64,000 nt of DNA from Mycoplana azooxidifex. Its GTDB lineage: Bacteria > Pseudomonadota > Alphaproteobacteria > Rhizobiales > Rhizobiaceae. The position numbers and the translations under genes were made by a program. This document shows, piece after piece, positions 17,042 to 25,697 of this stretch. The DNA lies in assembly GCF_014196765.1 (NCBI RefSeq), contig NZ_JACIEE010000006.1, forward strand, positions 296,963-360,962, given 5' to 3'. Under the pieces are notes generated by a model that saw nothing but the letters and a program-made list of their open reading frames with translations, ran no database searches and was not told the origin of the DNA. The first letter of the stretch is position 1; each line of letters opens with the position of its first letter.

Positions 17042-18060
17042 TTCGCCTCCTGCTTGACGGCCGCCTCGGCGCTGTCCGACCGGCCGAACCAGGTGGCGAG
17101 ATCGCGGATACGCGGCGACTGGACGACGAGGATCAGGACGATGATCGCCGCCTTGATGATCAGGTTGAACTCGGGCGGGAAGCCCGACAGCAGGATGCCG
17201 GTGTTGATCGACTGGATGATCAGGGCGCCGAGCAGCGAGGCTGCGATGCTGAAGCGGCCGCCGAGCAGCGAGTTGCCGCCGACGACGACGGCCAGGATCG
17301 CGTCGAGTTCCAGCCAGAGGCCGGCATTGTTGGCGTCCGCGCCCCTGATGTCGGCGGCGGCGATGATGCCGGCGATGGCGGCGCAAAGGCCGCTCAGGAC
17401 ATAGGCTGCGATCAGAAGCACCCCGGTCGATACGCCCGAAAGCGTGCTGGCGCGGCGGTTGATGCCGAGCGCCTCGACCAGCATGCCGAGCGCAGTGCGC
17501 CGGACCAGCAGCGTGACGGCGATGCCGAAGACCACCCAGATGATCACCGGCATCGGCAGGCCGAGGAACGAACCGCTGCCGATGAAGATCAGGCCGGGAT
17601 CGTTGAAGGTCAGGATCGCGCCCTCGGTGATCAGCTGGGCGATGCCGCGGCCGGCGACCATCAGGACCAGCGTCGCGATGATCGGCTGGATATCGAGCAC
17701 GGCGACGAGGATGCCGTTCCACAGGCCGCAGAGCAGGCCGACGGACAGTGCGAGCGCCAGCGTATAGACGAGCGAATGGCCCGACGTGATCGAGGCGGCG
17801 GCGACCGCGCCGCAGATCGCCATGACAGCGCCGACGGAGAGGTCGATGCCGCGGGTGGCGATCACGATCGTCATGCCGATCGCAAGCAGCGCCACCGGCG
17901 CGCCGCGGTTCAGGACGTCGACGAGGCTGCCGTAGACGCGGCCGTTCTGGATCTGCAGCTTGAGGAAATCGGGAAAGGCCAGCGAGATCAGAAGGACGAC
18001 CGCAACGAGGACGGCGAACTGCGGGGCCAGCCGGATCAGGTGGGGCTTCAGCGCGTTCAT
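17038..18060 (-). CDS. ytfT: Sugar ABC transporter permease, YtfT type
   Basis: 340 residues. RbsC-like permease: APVALLAIGMTIVIATRGID, LSVGAVMAICGAVAA, then LEALGINRRASTLSGVS-type and LDAILAVVVGGNSLLGGRFS motifs. A charged C-terminal tail (FGRSDSAEAAVKQEAK) follows the last helix. It overlaps both neighbours by 3-4 nt (ytfR stop and yjfF start), so the three genes are translationally coupled. Confidence 0.88.
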   Translation of the reverse strand: MNALKPHLIRLAPQFAVLVAVVLLISLAFPDFLKLQIQNGRVYGSLVDVLNRGAPVALLAIGMTIVIATRGIDLSVGAVMAICGAVAAASITSGHSLVYTLALALSVGLLCGLWNGILVAVLDIQPIIATLVLMVAGRGIAQLITEGAILTFNDPGLIFIGSGSFLGLPMPVIIWVVFGIAVTLLVRRTALGMLVEALGINRRASTLSGVSTGVLLIAAYVLSGLCAAIAGIIAAADIRGADANNAGLWLELDAILAVVVGGNSLLGGRFSIAASLLGALIIQSINTGILLSGFPPEFNLIIKAAIIVLILVVQSPRIRDLATWFGRSDSAEAAVKQEAK

Positions 18061-19607
18061 CAGGCGGCCCCCTGCTTTTCGCCGGCGGCGATCGCCTCGA
18101 CGATGTGGTCAGTCGTCACGGCATCGCCGACCAGCTCGGAGACATGGGCGCGGTCGCGCAGAACGATGACGCGGCGGCTGTAGGCGACGAGCTCGTCGAG
18201 CTCGGAAGAAATGACGATCAACGACATGCCCTGTTCGCAAAGGTTCTCGATGAGGCGGATGATTTCCGCGTGCGCGCCGACGTCTATCCCGCGCGTCGGC
18301 TCGTCGAGGATGAGGAATTCCGGATTGGTAGCCAGCCAGCGGGCAAGGATCGCCTTCTGCTGGTTGCCGCCGGACAGAAGCCGGATCGGCTTCTCCCGGT
18401 CGGTGGTGCGGATGTCCAGCGCCTTGATGTACTGGTCGGCCAGCCTGTCCTGCTCGGCGCGCGGGATCGGCCGCGCCCAGCCGCGCCGGGCCTGCAGTGC
18501 CAGCGCGATGTTCTCGCGCACCGACAGGTCGCCGACGATGCCGTCGATCTTGCGGTCCTCGGGGCAGAAGCCGAAGCGGTGACGGATGGCGGCGCGCGGC
18601 GAATTCAGCTCGGCCGGCTTGCCGTCAATCTCGGCCGTGCCGCTGTCCGCCTTCTCGGCACCGAAGAGGATTTCGGCGGTCTCCGTGCGGCCTGAGCCAA
18701 GAAGGCCTGCAATACCGACGACCTCGCCCTTCCTGACCTCCAAGTCGAACGGCTCGATATGCCCCTTGCGGCCAAAGCCGGTGAAACGGTAGCGGACGGG
18801 GCCTTCGGCGGCCTCGGTGCGCGCGACGGCCTTGATCTCGTCGCCGAGTTCGCGGCCGAGCATCATGGCGATCAGTTCGCGCCGCGGCAGCGCCGCCGCC
18901 TCGCGGGTGCCGACGAGTTGGCCGTTGCGCAGCACGGTGATGCGGTCGCAGATCGCATAGACCTGTTCGAGAAAGTGGGTGATGAAGACAATGCCGAGCC
19001 CCTGCGCCTTCAGCCGGCGGACGATGCCGAACAGCATCTCCACCTCGTGGGCGTCGAGGCTCGCGGTCGGCTCGTCGAGGATCAGCACCTTGCCGGAGAG
19101 ATCGACGGCGCGGGCGATGGCGACGACCTGCTGCACGGCGACGGAGCAGTTGGAAAGCTCCGCCTTGACGTCGATATCGAGGTCGTATCCGGCCAGAAGC
19201 GTTTCGGCGCGCCGGTTCATTTCGCGCGAATCGACCAGGCCGAAGCGCTTCGGCTGGCGGCCGAGGAAGAGGTTTTCGGCGACCGTCAGGTTCGGCAGGA
19301 GGTTCACCTCCTGGTAGACCGTGCCGATGCCGAGGCGCTGCGCCTCGAAGGTATCGCGTGGATCGATGTCGGCGCCATCCAGGACGAGCCGGCCGCCGTC
19401 GCGGCGATAGGCGCCGGTGATGCACTTGACCAGCGTCGACTTGCCAGCGCCGTTTTCGCCGAGCAACGCATGCACCTCGCCGCGGGCGAGCTGGAAATTG
19501 ACCTTGTTCAGGGCCTTGGCGCCGGGAAAGACCTTGTCGATCCCCGTCGCGGAGAGAATGATGTCGTCGCTGCCTAGTGTGTTTTCTGCGAGTGTGTTTC
19601 CTGGCAT
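18060..19607 (-). CDS. ytfR: Sugar ABC transporter ATP-binding protein, YtfR type
   Basis: 515 residues with two ATPase domains, as in RbsA/MglA. Domain 1 has Walker A GENGAGKST, signature LSNCSVAVQQVVAIARAV (degenerate) and Walker B VLILDEPTASLD. Domain 2 has a degenerate P-loop (GLLGSGRTE), signature LLSGGNQQKAILARWL and Walker B FLILDEPTRGID. The start MPGNTLAENTLGSDDIILSA is accepted because it follows the spacer after ytfQ. It powers import with YtfT and YjfF. Confidence 0.9.
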   Translation of the reverse strand: MPGNTLAENTLGSDDIILSATGIDKVFPGAKALNKVNFQLARGEVHALLGENGAGKSTLVKCITGAYRRDGGRLVLDGADIDPRDTFEAQRLGIGTVYQEVNLLPNLTVAENLFLGRQPKRFGLVDSREMNRRAETLLAGYDLDIDVKAELSNCSVAVQQVVAIARAVDLSGKVLILDEPTASLDAHEVEMLFGIVRRLKAQGLGIVFITHFLEQVYAICDRITVLRNGQLVGTREAAALPRRELIAMMLGRELGDEIKAVARTEAAEGPVRYRFTGFGRKGHIEPFDLEVRKGEVVGIAGLLGSGRTETAEILFGAEKADSGTAEIDGKPAELNSPRAAIRHRFGFCPEDRKIDGIVGDLSVRENIALALQARRGWARPIPRAEQDRLADQYIKALDIRTTDREKPIRLLSGGNQQKAILARWLATNPEFLILDEPTRGIDVGAHAEIIRLIENLCEQGMSLIVISSELDELVAYSRRVIVLRDRAHVSELVGDAVTTDHIVEAIAAGEKQGAA

Positions 19608-19659
19608 TTTCCCTGCCCGAATTGGATGCCGTACCGTGCAGGCGTGGAGCGCAAAGGCC

Positions 19660-19704
19660 CCTCATCCGCCTGCCGGCACCGTCTCCCCGCGAGCGGGGAG
19701 ACGG
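19660..19704. repeat. Rhizobial-type palindromic intergenic repeat, copy 2
   Basis: Carries the same CCTCATCCGCCTGCCGGCAC leader as 4270-4316, followed by stem CCGTCTCCCC / GGGGAGACGG. It lies between ytfQ and ytfR. The compensatory change in both arms (TTCTCC to GTCTCC, with matching bases opposite) indicates that the stem is conserved as RNA or DNA structure. Confidence 0.75.
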
Positions 19705-19758
19705 ATAAGCACAGAAAGCCCCGCACACGCATCGGCGCGTTGCGGGAGCCGGGAGAGA

Positions 19759-20721
19759 TCAGTAGCCGAGGCCCTTCTTCTCCTCGTAGACCTTCGCCGG
19801 ATCGTCTGCCTGGGTGTAGAGCTTCGATTCGGTCTGGATCCACTTCGGCGGAAGGGTGCCGTCCTTCTTGAAGGCGGCAAGCGCGTCGAAGGCGGGGCCG
19901 GCCATGTTCGGCGTCAGTTCGACAGTGGCGTTGGCTTCGCCGGCGGCCATGGCCTGGAAGATGTCCGGAACGGCGTCGATCGAGACGACGAGGATGTCGG
20001 TGCCCGGCTTCAGGCCCGCTTCCTTGATCGCCTGGATGGCGCCGACGGCCATGTCGTCGTTGTGGGCATAGAGGGCGCAGATGTTCTTGCCGCCGTCTTC
20101 CGCCTTCAGGAAGCTCTCCATGACTTCCTTGCCCTTGGTGCGGGTGAAGTCGCCGGTCTGGCTGCGGATGATCTTCAGGTTGTCCTTGCCGGCCAGAGCC
20201 TCCTCGAAGCCCTTCTTGCGGTCGATGGCCGGCGAGGAGCCGGTCGTGCCCTGGAGCTCGACGACGTTGCAGGGCTTGCCGGCAACCGTGTCCACCAGCC
20301 ACTTGCCGGCGACGTTGCCCTCGTGGACCAGGTCCGAGGTCACGGCGGTCATGTAGAGGTCATCGGACGAATCCACCGTGCGGTCGAGCAGGATGACCGG
20401 GATCTCGGCGTCCTTGGCCTCGGTCAGCACGTCGTCCCAGCCGGTCGCAACGACCGGAGCGACGAGGATCGCGTCGACGCCCTGGGCGATGAAGGAGCGG
20501 AGCGCCTTGATCTGGTTTTCCTGCTTCTGCTGGGCGTCGGCGAATTTCAGGTCGATGCCGCGGCGTTCGGCCTGCTGCTTGGTCAACGTCGTCTCAGCGG
20601 CGCGCCAGCCGGATTCCGAGCCGATCTGCGAGAACCCTACGGTCAGGTCGGCGGCGTGAGCCGAGCCGAACATGCAGGCAGCCAGAACAGTGGCACTCGC
20701 GAGTGCGGTCTTCAATGTCAT
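19759..20721 (-). CDS. ytfQ: Sugar ABC transporter substrate-binding protein, YtfQ type
   Basis: 320 residues from the ATG at 20721, chosen because GGAGG lies 5 nt upstream and a clean signal peptide follows (MTLKTALASATVLAACMFGS, AHAA cleavage). Type-I periplasmic binding protein: LTVGFSQIGSESGWRAAETT, FIAQGVDAILVAPVVATGWD, LYAHNDDMAVGAIQAIKEAG and GTDILVVSIDAVPD. These match galactofuranose-binding YtfQ. First gene of the ytfQRT-yjfF operon. Confidence 0.9.
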   Translation of the reverse strand: MTLKTALASATVLAACMFGSAHAADLTVGFSQIGSESGWRAAETTLTKQQAERRGIDLKFADAQQKQENQIKALRSFIAQGVDAILVAPVVATGWDDVLTEAKDAEIPVILLDRTVDSSDDLYMTAVTSDLVHEGNVAGKWLVDTVAGKPCNVVELQGTTGSSPAIDRKKGFEEALAGKDNLKIIRSQTGDFTRTKGKEVMESFLKAEDGGKNICALYAHNDDMAVGAIQAIKEAGLKPGTDILVVSIDAVPDIFQAMAAGEANATVELTPNMAGPAFDALAAFKKDGTLPPKWIQTESKLYTQADDPAKVYEEKKGLGY

Positions 20722-20773
20722 GATATCCTCCCAAAGAAAGCTGCTCCTCAGCAGCCATGCAAGAAAAATCATA

Positions 20774-20784
20774 TTGTATGACTA
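20774..20784. promoter_or_regulatory. Candidate FadR-family operator upstream of ytfQ
   Basis: TTGTATGACTA fits the TnGTnnnACnA consensus of FadR/VanR-type GntR regulators exactly. It lies 53 nt before the ytfQ ATG in an A+T-rich stretch where a promoter is expected. The FadR-type regulator at 15261-16019 ends the same gene cluster, so autoregulatory control of the transporter is likely. Confidence 0.55.
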
Positions 20785-20881
20785 TTGTAAACTCAAAACT
20801 CCCCGACGACGCAAAATTCGCAAAGCACAAATTTTCACGCGATCTTGTGCAGCGCACCATCTCTCCCGTGAAGCAGAAAGA

Positions 20882-20906
20882 CCCCGGAGCGTTTCCGCTT
20901 CCGGGG
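20882..20906 (-). terminator. Terminator after the BMP binding-protein gene
   Basis: Perfect CCCCGGA / TCCGGGG arms, extended by further pairing around a short loop. Read on the minus strand, the stem is followed by TCTTTCT. It lies about 50 nt after the stop of the BMP gene and separates that transporter operon from ytfQ. Confidence 0.7.
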
Positions 20907-20955
20907 CCTCTGTCTGTCGCCTTTCAGGCGGACCGATCCTGAGCGATCGAAGTCC

Positions 20956-22026
20956 TCACTGCGGCAGCTTGTCGTCGACGCCGGCGATGTAGAAGTTCAT
21001 GCCGAGCAGCACCTTGTCCTCCGGCTTCTCGCCATCCGCCAGCCAGTCCGAGCCGTCCTGCTTCTTGATCGGGCCGGTGAAGGGGTGCAGTTCGCCGGAG
21101 CGAATCTTCGCCTCGGTGTCCTCGGCCAGCTTCTTCACGTCGTCGGGCATGTTGGTGTAGGGCGCCATCGTCAGGATGCCGTCCTTGAGGCCATCCCAGA
21201 CCTGCTCGGACTTCCAGGTGCCGTCGAGCAACTGCTGGGTGCGCTTGATGTAGTAGGCGCCCCAGGTGTCGACGATCGCCGTCAGCTGCGTTTCCGGGCC
21301 GGCCTTGATCATGTCCGAGGCCTGGCCGAAGGCCTTGATGCCGCGTTCGGCTGCGACCTGCATCGGCGCGGTGGTGTCGGTGTGCTGCGTCAGGATGTCG
21401 ACGCCCTGGTCGATCAGCGCCTTGGCGGCATCGGCTTCCTTGCCGGGGTCGAACCAGGTGTTGGCCCAGATGACCTTGACCTTGAAGTCCGGGTTCACCG
21501 ACTGGGCGCCATGGACGAACGCGTTGATACCCATGACCACTTCGGGGATCGGGAAGGAGGCGATGTAGCCGGCGACGCCCTTCTCAGACATCTTCGCGGC
21601 GATCTGGCCCTGGATGTAGCGGCCTTCATAGAAGCGCGAATTGTAGGTGGCGACGTTCGGCGCCGACTTGAAGCCGGTCGCGTGCTCGAACTTCACGTCC
21701 GGGAATTTTTCGGCGACCTTGATCGTCGGGTCCATGAATCCGAACGAGGTGGTGAAGACCAGCGCGCAGCCGGAACGGGCCATGCGCTCGATCGCGCGTT
21801 CGGCATCCGGGCCCTCGGGAACGCTTTCGAGGAACGGCGTCTCAATCTTGTCGCCGAAATGGTCCTGCAGCGCCTGGCGGCCGATGTCGTGCGCCTGCGT
21901 CCAGCCGCCGTCGGTCTTGGAGCCGACATAGATGAAGCAGATCTTGGTCTTGTCCTGGGCGCCGGCGGAGGCTGCGAAGCCCAGCATCGCGGCCGAAGTT
22001 GCAAGTGCGAGTAGCAGTTTTTTCAT
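20956..22026 (-). CDS. BMP-family ABC transporter substrate-binding protein
   Basis: 356 residues from the ATG at 22026 (MKKLLLALATSAAMLGFAAS, signal peptide cut near AGA-QD). Bmp/PnrA fold: KICFIYVGSKTDGGWTQAHD, ALVFTTSFGFMDPTIKVAEK, GYIASFPIPEVVMGINAFVH and DVLTQHTDTTAPMQ-like segments. Bmp proteins bind purine nucleosides or related compounds. It is downstream of its two permeases and its ATPase, all on the minus strand, and closes the operon before a terminator. Confidence 0.92.
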   Translation of the reverse strand: MKKLLLALATSAAMLGFAASAGAQDKTKICFIYVGSKTDGGWTQAHDIGRQALQDHFGDKIETPFLESVPEGPDAERAIERMARSGCALVFTTSFGFMDPTIKVAEKFPDVKFEHATGFKSAPNVATYNSRFYEGRYIQGQIAAKMSEKGVAGYIASFPIPEVVMGINAFVHGAQSVNPDFKVKVIWANTWFDPGKEADAAKALIDQGVDILTQHTDTTAPMQVAAERGIKAFGQASDMIKAGPETQLTAIVDTWGAYYIKRTQQLLDGTWKSEQVWDGLKDGILTMAPYTNMPDDVKKLAEDTEAKIRSGELHPFTGPIKKQDGSDWLADGEKPEDKVLLGMNFYIAGVDDKLPQ

Positions 22027-22073
22027 TTTTTGACCTCTGTAGGTTGAGACTTGAATTTCCCGTCGCTTCTTCT

Positions 22074-22994
22074 TTATCGGTCGGGCACGAAAGGCTTGCC
22101 GAGCGATGCCGGCGTGTTGATCAACGTCGTTCGCCGATTGTGCGATATCAGGACGAGGACGACAACCGTGGCCGCATAGGGAAGCGCCGACAGGAACTGG
22201 GAGGGGATGCCGAGACCGAGCGCCTGGGCATGCAACTGGCTGATCGACACAGCCCCGAAGAGATAGCCGCCGGCCAGCAGCCGCCACGGGCGCCACGAGG
22301 CGAAGACGACCAGCGCCAGCGCGATCCAGCCACGGCCGGCCGACATGTTCTCCACCCATTGCGGCGTGTAGACGAGCGACAACTGCGCACCGGCGAGCCC
22401 GGCGCAGGCGCCGCCGAACATCACGGCCAGGTAACGGATGCGGATGACGCCGATGCCGAGCGCGTGCGCGGAGGCATGATTGTCGCCGATGGCGCGGATC
22501 TTCAGGCCGGCGCGGCTCTTGAACAGGAACCAACTCGTGCCGGCCACCAGCGCGATCGACATGTAGAAGATCAGGTCCTGCCGGAACAGGAGCGACCCGA
22601 GATAAGGGATGTCGGAAAGCAGCGGGATTGCGATCTGCGGCAGCTTGGTGCCGGACATGCCGACATAGGCCTCGCCGATCTGGCCGGAAATGCCGAGCCC
22701 GAGGATGGTGAGCGCCAGGCCGGTCGCCACCTGGTTGGCGACCAGCGTAAGCGTCAGGAAGCCGAACAGCAGAGAGAACAGCGCGCCGCCGGCAATGCCG
22801 GCGAGAATGCCGACATAGGGAGAGCCGGTCGCCTGCGTGGCCGCGAAGGCCAGCACCGCGCCCATGATCATCATGCCCTCGACGCCGAGATTGAGCACGC
22901 CGGCGCGCTCGGTGACGAGTTCGCCGAGGGCTGCCAGCACCAGCGGCGTGGCGGCGGTAATCACGGTCAGCAGGATCGCCTCGACGATGCCCAT
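22074..22994 (-). CDS. BMP-type ABC transporter permease (second permease)
   Basis: 306 residues from the ATG at 22994, which shares one base with the stop of the upstream permease (TAATG). BPD_transp_2 family: ATPLVLAALGELVTERAGVL, NLGVEGMMIMGAVLAF and IRAIGDNHASAHALGIGVIR are signatures of the YufQ/NupC-type permease of nucleoside importers. Eight to nine hydrophobic segments. Confidence 0.92.
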   Translation of the reverse strand: MGIVEAILLTVITAATPLVLAALGELVTERAGVLNLGVEGMMIMGAVLAFAATQATGSPYVGILAGIAGGALFSLLFGFLTLTLVANQVATGLALTILGLGISGQIGEAYVGMSGTKLPQIAIPLLSDIPYLGSLLFRQDLIFYMSIALVAGTSWFLFKSRAGLKIRAIGDNHASAHALGIGVIRIRYLAVMFGGACAGLAGAQLSLVYTPQWVENMSAGRGWIALALVVFASWRPWRLLAGGYLFGAVSISQLHAQALGLGIPSQFLSALPYAATVVVLVLISHNRRTTLINTPASLGKPFVPDR

Positions 22995-24091
22995 TACTCG
23001 GCTCCTCCGTGGGCTGCCGGCACTGCCCGGCCCGGAAAGACGAGCCTGATCCTGTACAGGATGAGCGTGTCGCAGGAGAGCACGAAGAAGAGCAGCAGCC
23101 CCTGGAACACGCGCGTCACCTTGTCGGAGACGCTGAGCGTCAACTGCACCGCCTCGCCGCCGACATAGGTCAGCGCCAGAAACAGGCCGGCGGCGATGAT
23201 GCCGAGCGGATTGAGGCGACCGAGGAAGGCGACGATGATGGCGGTGAAACCGTAGCCGGGCGAAATGATCGGCTGGAGCTTGTTGATGTTGCCGCTGACC
23301 TCGGAGATGCCGGCAAGACCCGCGAGCGCGCCCGACAGCAGCATCGAGAACCAGATCATCCGGCGCGAGGAGAAGCCGGCAAAGCGCCCTGCCCGCTCCG
23401 ATTGGCCGAGCACGGTGATCTCGAAGCCCTTCAGCGTATAGCGCATCATGAACCAGATCAGGACGGCAGCGACGATCGCGAAGACGAAGCCGAGATTGGT
23501 GCGGCCGGAAGCGAGAATCTCCGGCAGCACGGCTTCGGGGGCGAAATCGCGCGTCACGGGGAAGTTGTAGGCTTCCGGGCTGCGCCAGGGCCCACGCACC
23601 ATCCAGTCGAGGAAGAGCTGGGCGATATAGACCAGCATCAGGCTCGACAGGATCTCGTTGGTGTTCATGTTCGCCTTGAGAAAGGCGGGGATCGCCGCAT
23701 AGAGCGCGCCGCCGATCATGCCGAAGACCAGCATCAGCGGCAGAACCAGCGGCGAATGCCATTCGTGGAATACCACCGGCACGATCGAGCCGGCAATCGC
23801 GCCCATGATGAACTGCCCTTCGGCGCCGATGTTCCAGTTGTTGGAGCGATAACAGACCGAAAGGCCGACGCCGATCAGGATCAGCGGGGCCGCCTTGATC
23901 GCGATCTCGTGCAGGGACCAGACATCCAGCAGCGGCTCGACGAAGAAGCTGTAGAGGGCGGAGACCGGATCCTTGCCGAGCAGCCAGAACATGACACCGC
24001 CGGCGATCACCGTCAGTATGAGCGCTATGAAGGGGGAGAGGACGGCGTAGAGGGCGGAGGCGCGGGGCCGCCTTTCCAGTTCAATGCGCAT
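22994..24091 (-). CDS. BMP-type ABC transporter permease (first permease)
   Basis: 365 residues from the ATG at 24091 (MRIELERRPRASALYAVLSP). A 13-residue upstream extension is possible but basic and unlike the family. Landmarks are AAPLILIGVGLSVCYRSNNW, NIGAEGQFIMGAIAGS, NEILSSLMLVYIAQLFLDWM and GYGFTAIIVAFLGRLNPLGI, typical of YufP/NupB-type permeases. It overlaps the ATPase gene by 11 nt. Confidence 0.92.
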   Translation of the reverse strand: MRIELERRPRASALYAVLSPFIALILTVIAGGVMFWLLGKDPVSALYSFFVEPLLDVWSLHEIAIKAAPLILIGVGLSVCYRSNNWNIGAEGQFIMGAIAGSIVPVVFHEWHSPLVLPLMLVFGMIGGALYAAIPAFLKANMNTNEILSSLMLVYIAQLFLDWMVRGPWRSPEAYNFPVTRDFAPEAVLPEILASGRTNLGFVFAIVAAVLIWFMMRYTLKGFEITVLGQSERAGRFAGFSSRRMIWFSMLLSGALAGLAGISEVSGNINKLQPIISPGYGFTAIIVAFLGRLNPLGIIAAGLFLALTYVGGEAVQLTLSVSDKVTRVFQGLLLFFVLSCDTLILYRIRLVFPGRAVPAAHGGAE

Positions 24092-25655
24092 GCGCGGCCT
24101 CCGGCACCTTCGCCTCGCCGTGCATGCCACCCATCAGCAGGCCGATCTTCTCGCGCGTCATGTCTCGCGCCGGATAGACGTCCGACAGCCGCCCCTCGCT
24201 GATGACGGCGATCTCGGTCGCCACCTCGAAGATCTCGTCGAGATCCTGGCTGATGACGAGCACGGCCGAGCCGGATTTCGCCAGATCCACCAGCGCCTGG
24301 CGGATGCGGCTGGCAGCCCCCGCATCGACGCCCCAGGTCGGCTGGTTGACGACGAGGACGGCCGGCTGGCGGTCGAGTTCGCGGCCGACGATGAATTTCT
24401 GCAGGTTGCCGCCCGACAGCGAGCCTGCCGGCGGGTCCTCGCCGCTCTTGCGCACGTCCATCGCCGCGGAGATGCGCCTTGCGGCCATTCGCACGGCCGC
24501 GGACTTGATGATGCCGAGCGCGCCGCCTCCGAGAAACGCCTTGCGATCGGACTGGCTGCGGGCGAGCACGAGATTGTCGGACAACGACATGCCGGGGACG
24601 GCGGCGTGGCCGTGGCGCTCCTCGGGCACGAAGCCTGCGCCGATCAGTCGGCGCGCCGTGATCCCGAGGGTGCCGACGGGACGGTTGCGAATCAGCACGC
24701 CCTCGGCCTTCGATACTGGATACTCGCCGGAAAGCGCGTCGAAGAGCTCACCCTGGCCGTTACCGGCGACGCCGGCGATCGCCAGGACTTCGCCACCATG
24801 GACCTTGAGCGAGACGCCCTTGAGCGAGACCGCAAAGGGCGTGCGGGCGGCGGCGCTCAGATCGCGCGCCTCCAGCAGCACGTCGCCCTTCGTGCTCGTT
24901 CCATCCGCCGAGACGGCCGCTACATCGCTTCCGACCATCATGCGGGCGAGCGAGGCCGGCGTTTCCTTGCGCGGGTCGCAGGCGCCGCTGACCTTGCCGT
25001 GGCGCAGCACGGTGGCGCGGTCGCAGATGCGCTGCACCTCCTCCAGCCGGTGGCTGATATAGAGGACGGAGCGGCCTTCCCCCTTCAGCTTGGCCAGCGT
25101 CTCGAACAGGCGGTCGGCCTCCTGCGGCGTCAGCACCGATGTCGGTTCGTCGAGGATGATCAGTTGCGGGTTCTGCAAAAGCGCGCGGACGATCTCGATG
25201 CGTTGGCGCTCGCCGACGGAGAGGTCGGCAACATGCGCCTTCGGATCGAGCGGCAGGCCATAGGCATGCGACAGACGGGCCGCCTCTTCGGCGACCCTTG
25301 CGAGCGAGATGCCCGGTGGCAGCGACAAGGCGATGTTTTCGGCAACCGTCAGCGCCTCGAACAGCGAGAAATGTTGGAAGACCATGCCGATGCCGAGCCT
25401 GCGGGCAGCGCCCGGGCTTGCGATCGAAACCGGCGCGCCCTGCCAGAGGATGTCGCCGGCCGTGGGTGCCAGAACGCCGAACAGCATCTTCACCAGCGTC
25501 GACTTGCCGGCGCCGTTTTCGCCGAGAAGCGCGTGGATTTCCCCCGGCCGGATGTCGAGATCGATGCCGTTGCAGGCGGCAAAAGTGCCGAAAAGCTTCG
25601 TCAGATTGCGCACAGCCAGCAACGGGCTGCCCGCGGACGCTCCAGCGACTGACAC
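24081..25655 (-). CDS. BMP-type ABC transporter ATP-binding protein (two ATPase domains)
   Basis: 524 residues. Domain 1: Walker A GENGAGKST, Q-loop GMVFQHFSLFEALTV, signature LSVGERQRIEIVRAL and Walker B LIILDEPTSVLT. Domain 2: degenerate P-loop GVAGNGQGE and signature SLSGGNLQKFIVGREL. Its Walker B ends VLVVNQPTWGVD with Asn-Gln in place of Asp-Glu, as in nucleoside-type members, so hydrolysis is expected mainly at one site. First gene of this importer operon; substrate probably a nucleoside or purine. Confidence 0.92.
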   Translation of the reverse strand: MSVAGASAGSPLLAVRNLTKLFGTFAACNGIDLDIRPGEIHALLGENGAGKSTLVKMLFGVLAPTAGDILWQGAPVSIASPGAARRLGIGMVFQHFSLFEALTVAENIALSLPPGISLARVAEEAARLSHAYGLPLDPKAHVADLSVGERQRIEIVRALLQNPQLIILDEPTSVLTPQEADRLFETLAKLKGEGRSVLYISHRLEEVQRICDRATVLRHGKVSGACDPRKETPASLARMMVGSDVAAVSADGTSTKGDVLLEARDLSAAARTPFAVSLKGVSLKVHGGEVLAIAGVAGNGQGELFDALSGEYPVSKAEGVLIRNRPVGTLGITARRLIGAGFVPEERHGHAAVPGMSLSDNLVLARSQSDRKAFLGGGALGIIKSAAVRMAARRISAAMDVRKSGEDPPAGSLSGGNLQKFIVGRELDRQPAVLVVNQPTWGVDAGAASRIRQALVDLAKSGSAVLVISQDLDEIFEVATEIAVISEGRLSDVYPARDMTREKIGLLMGGMHGEAKVPEAAHAH

Positions 25656-25697
25656 TATGCCCCTCTCCTCTCGCGGCCCTTCCCGAACTTGCGCCCT

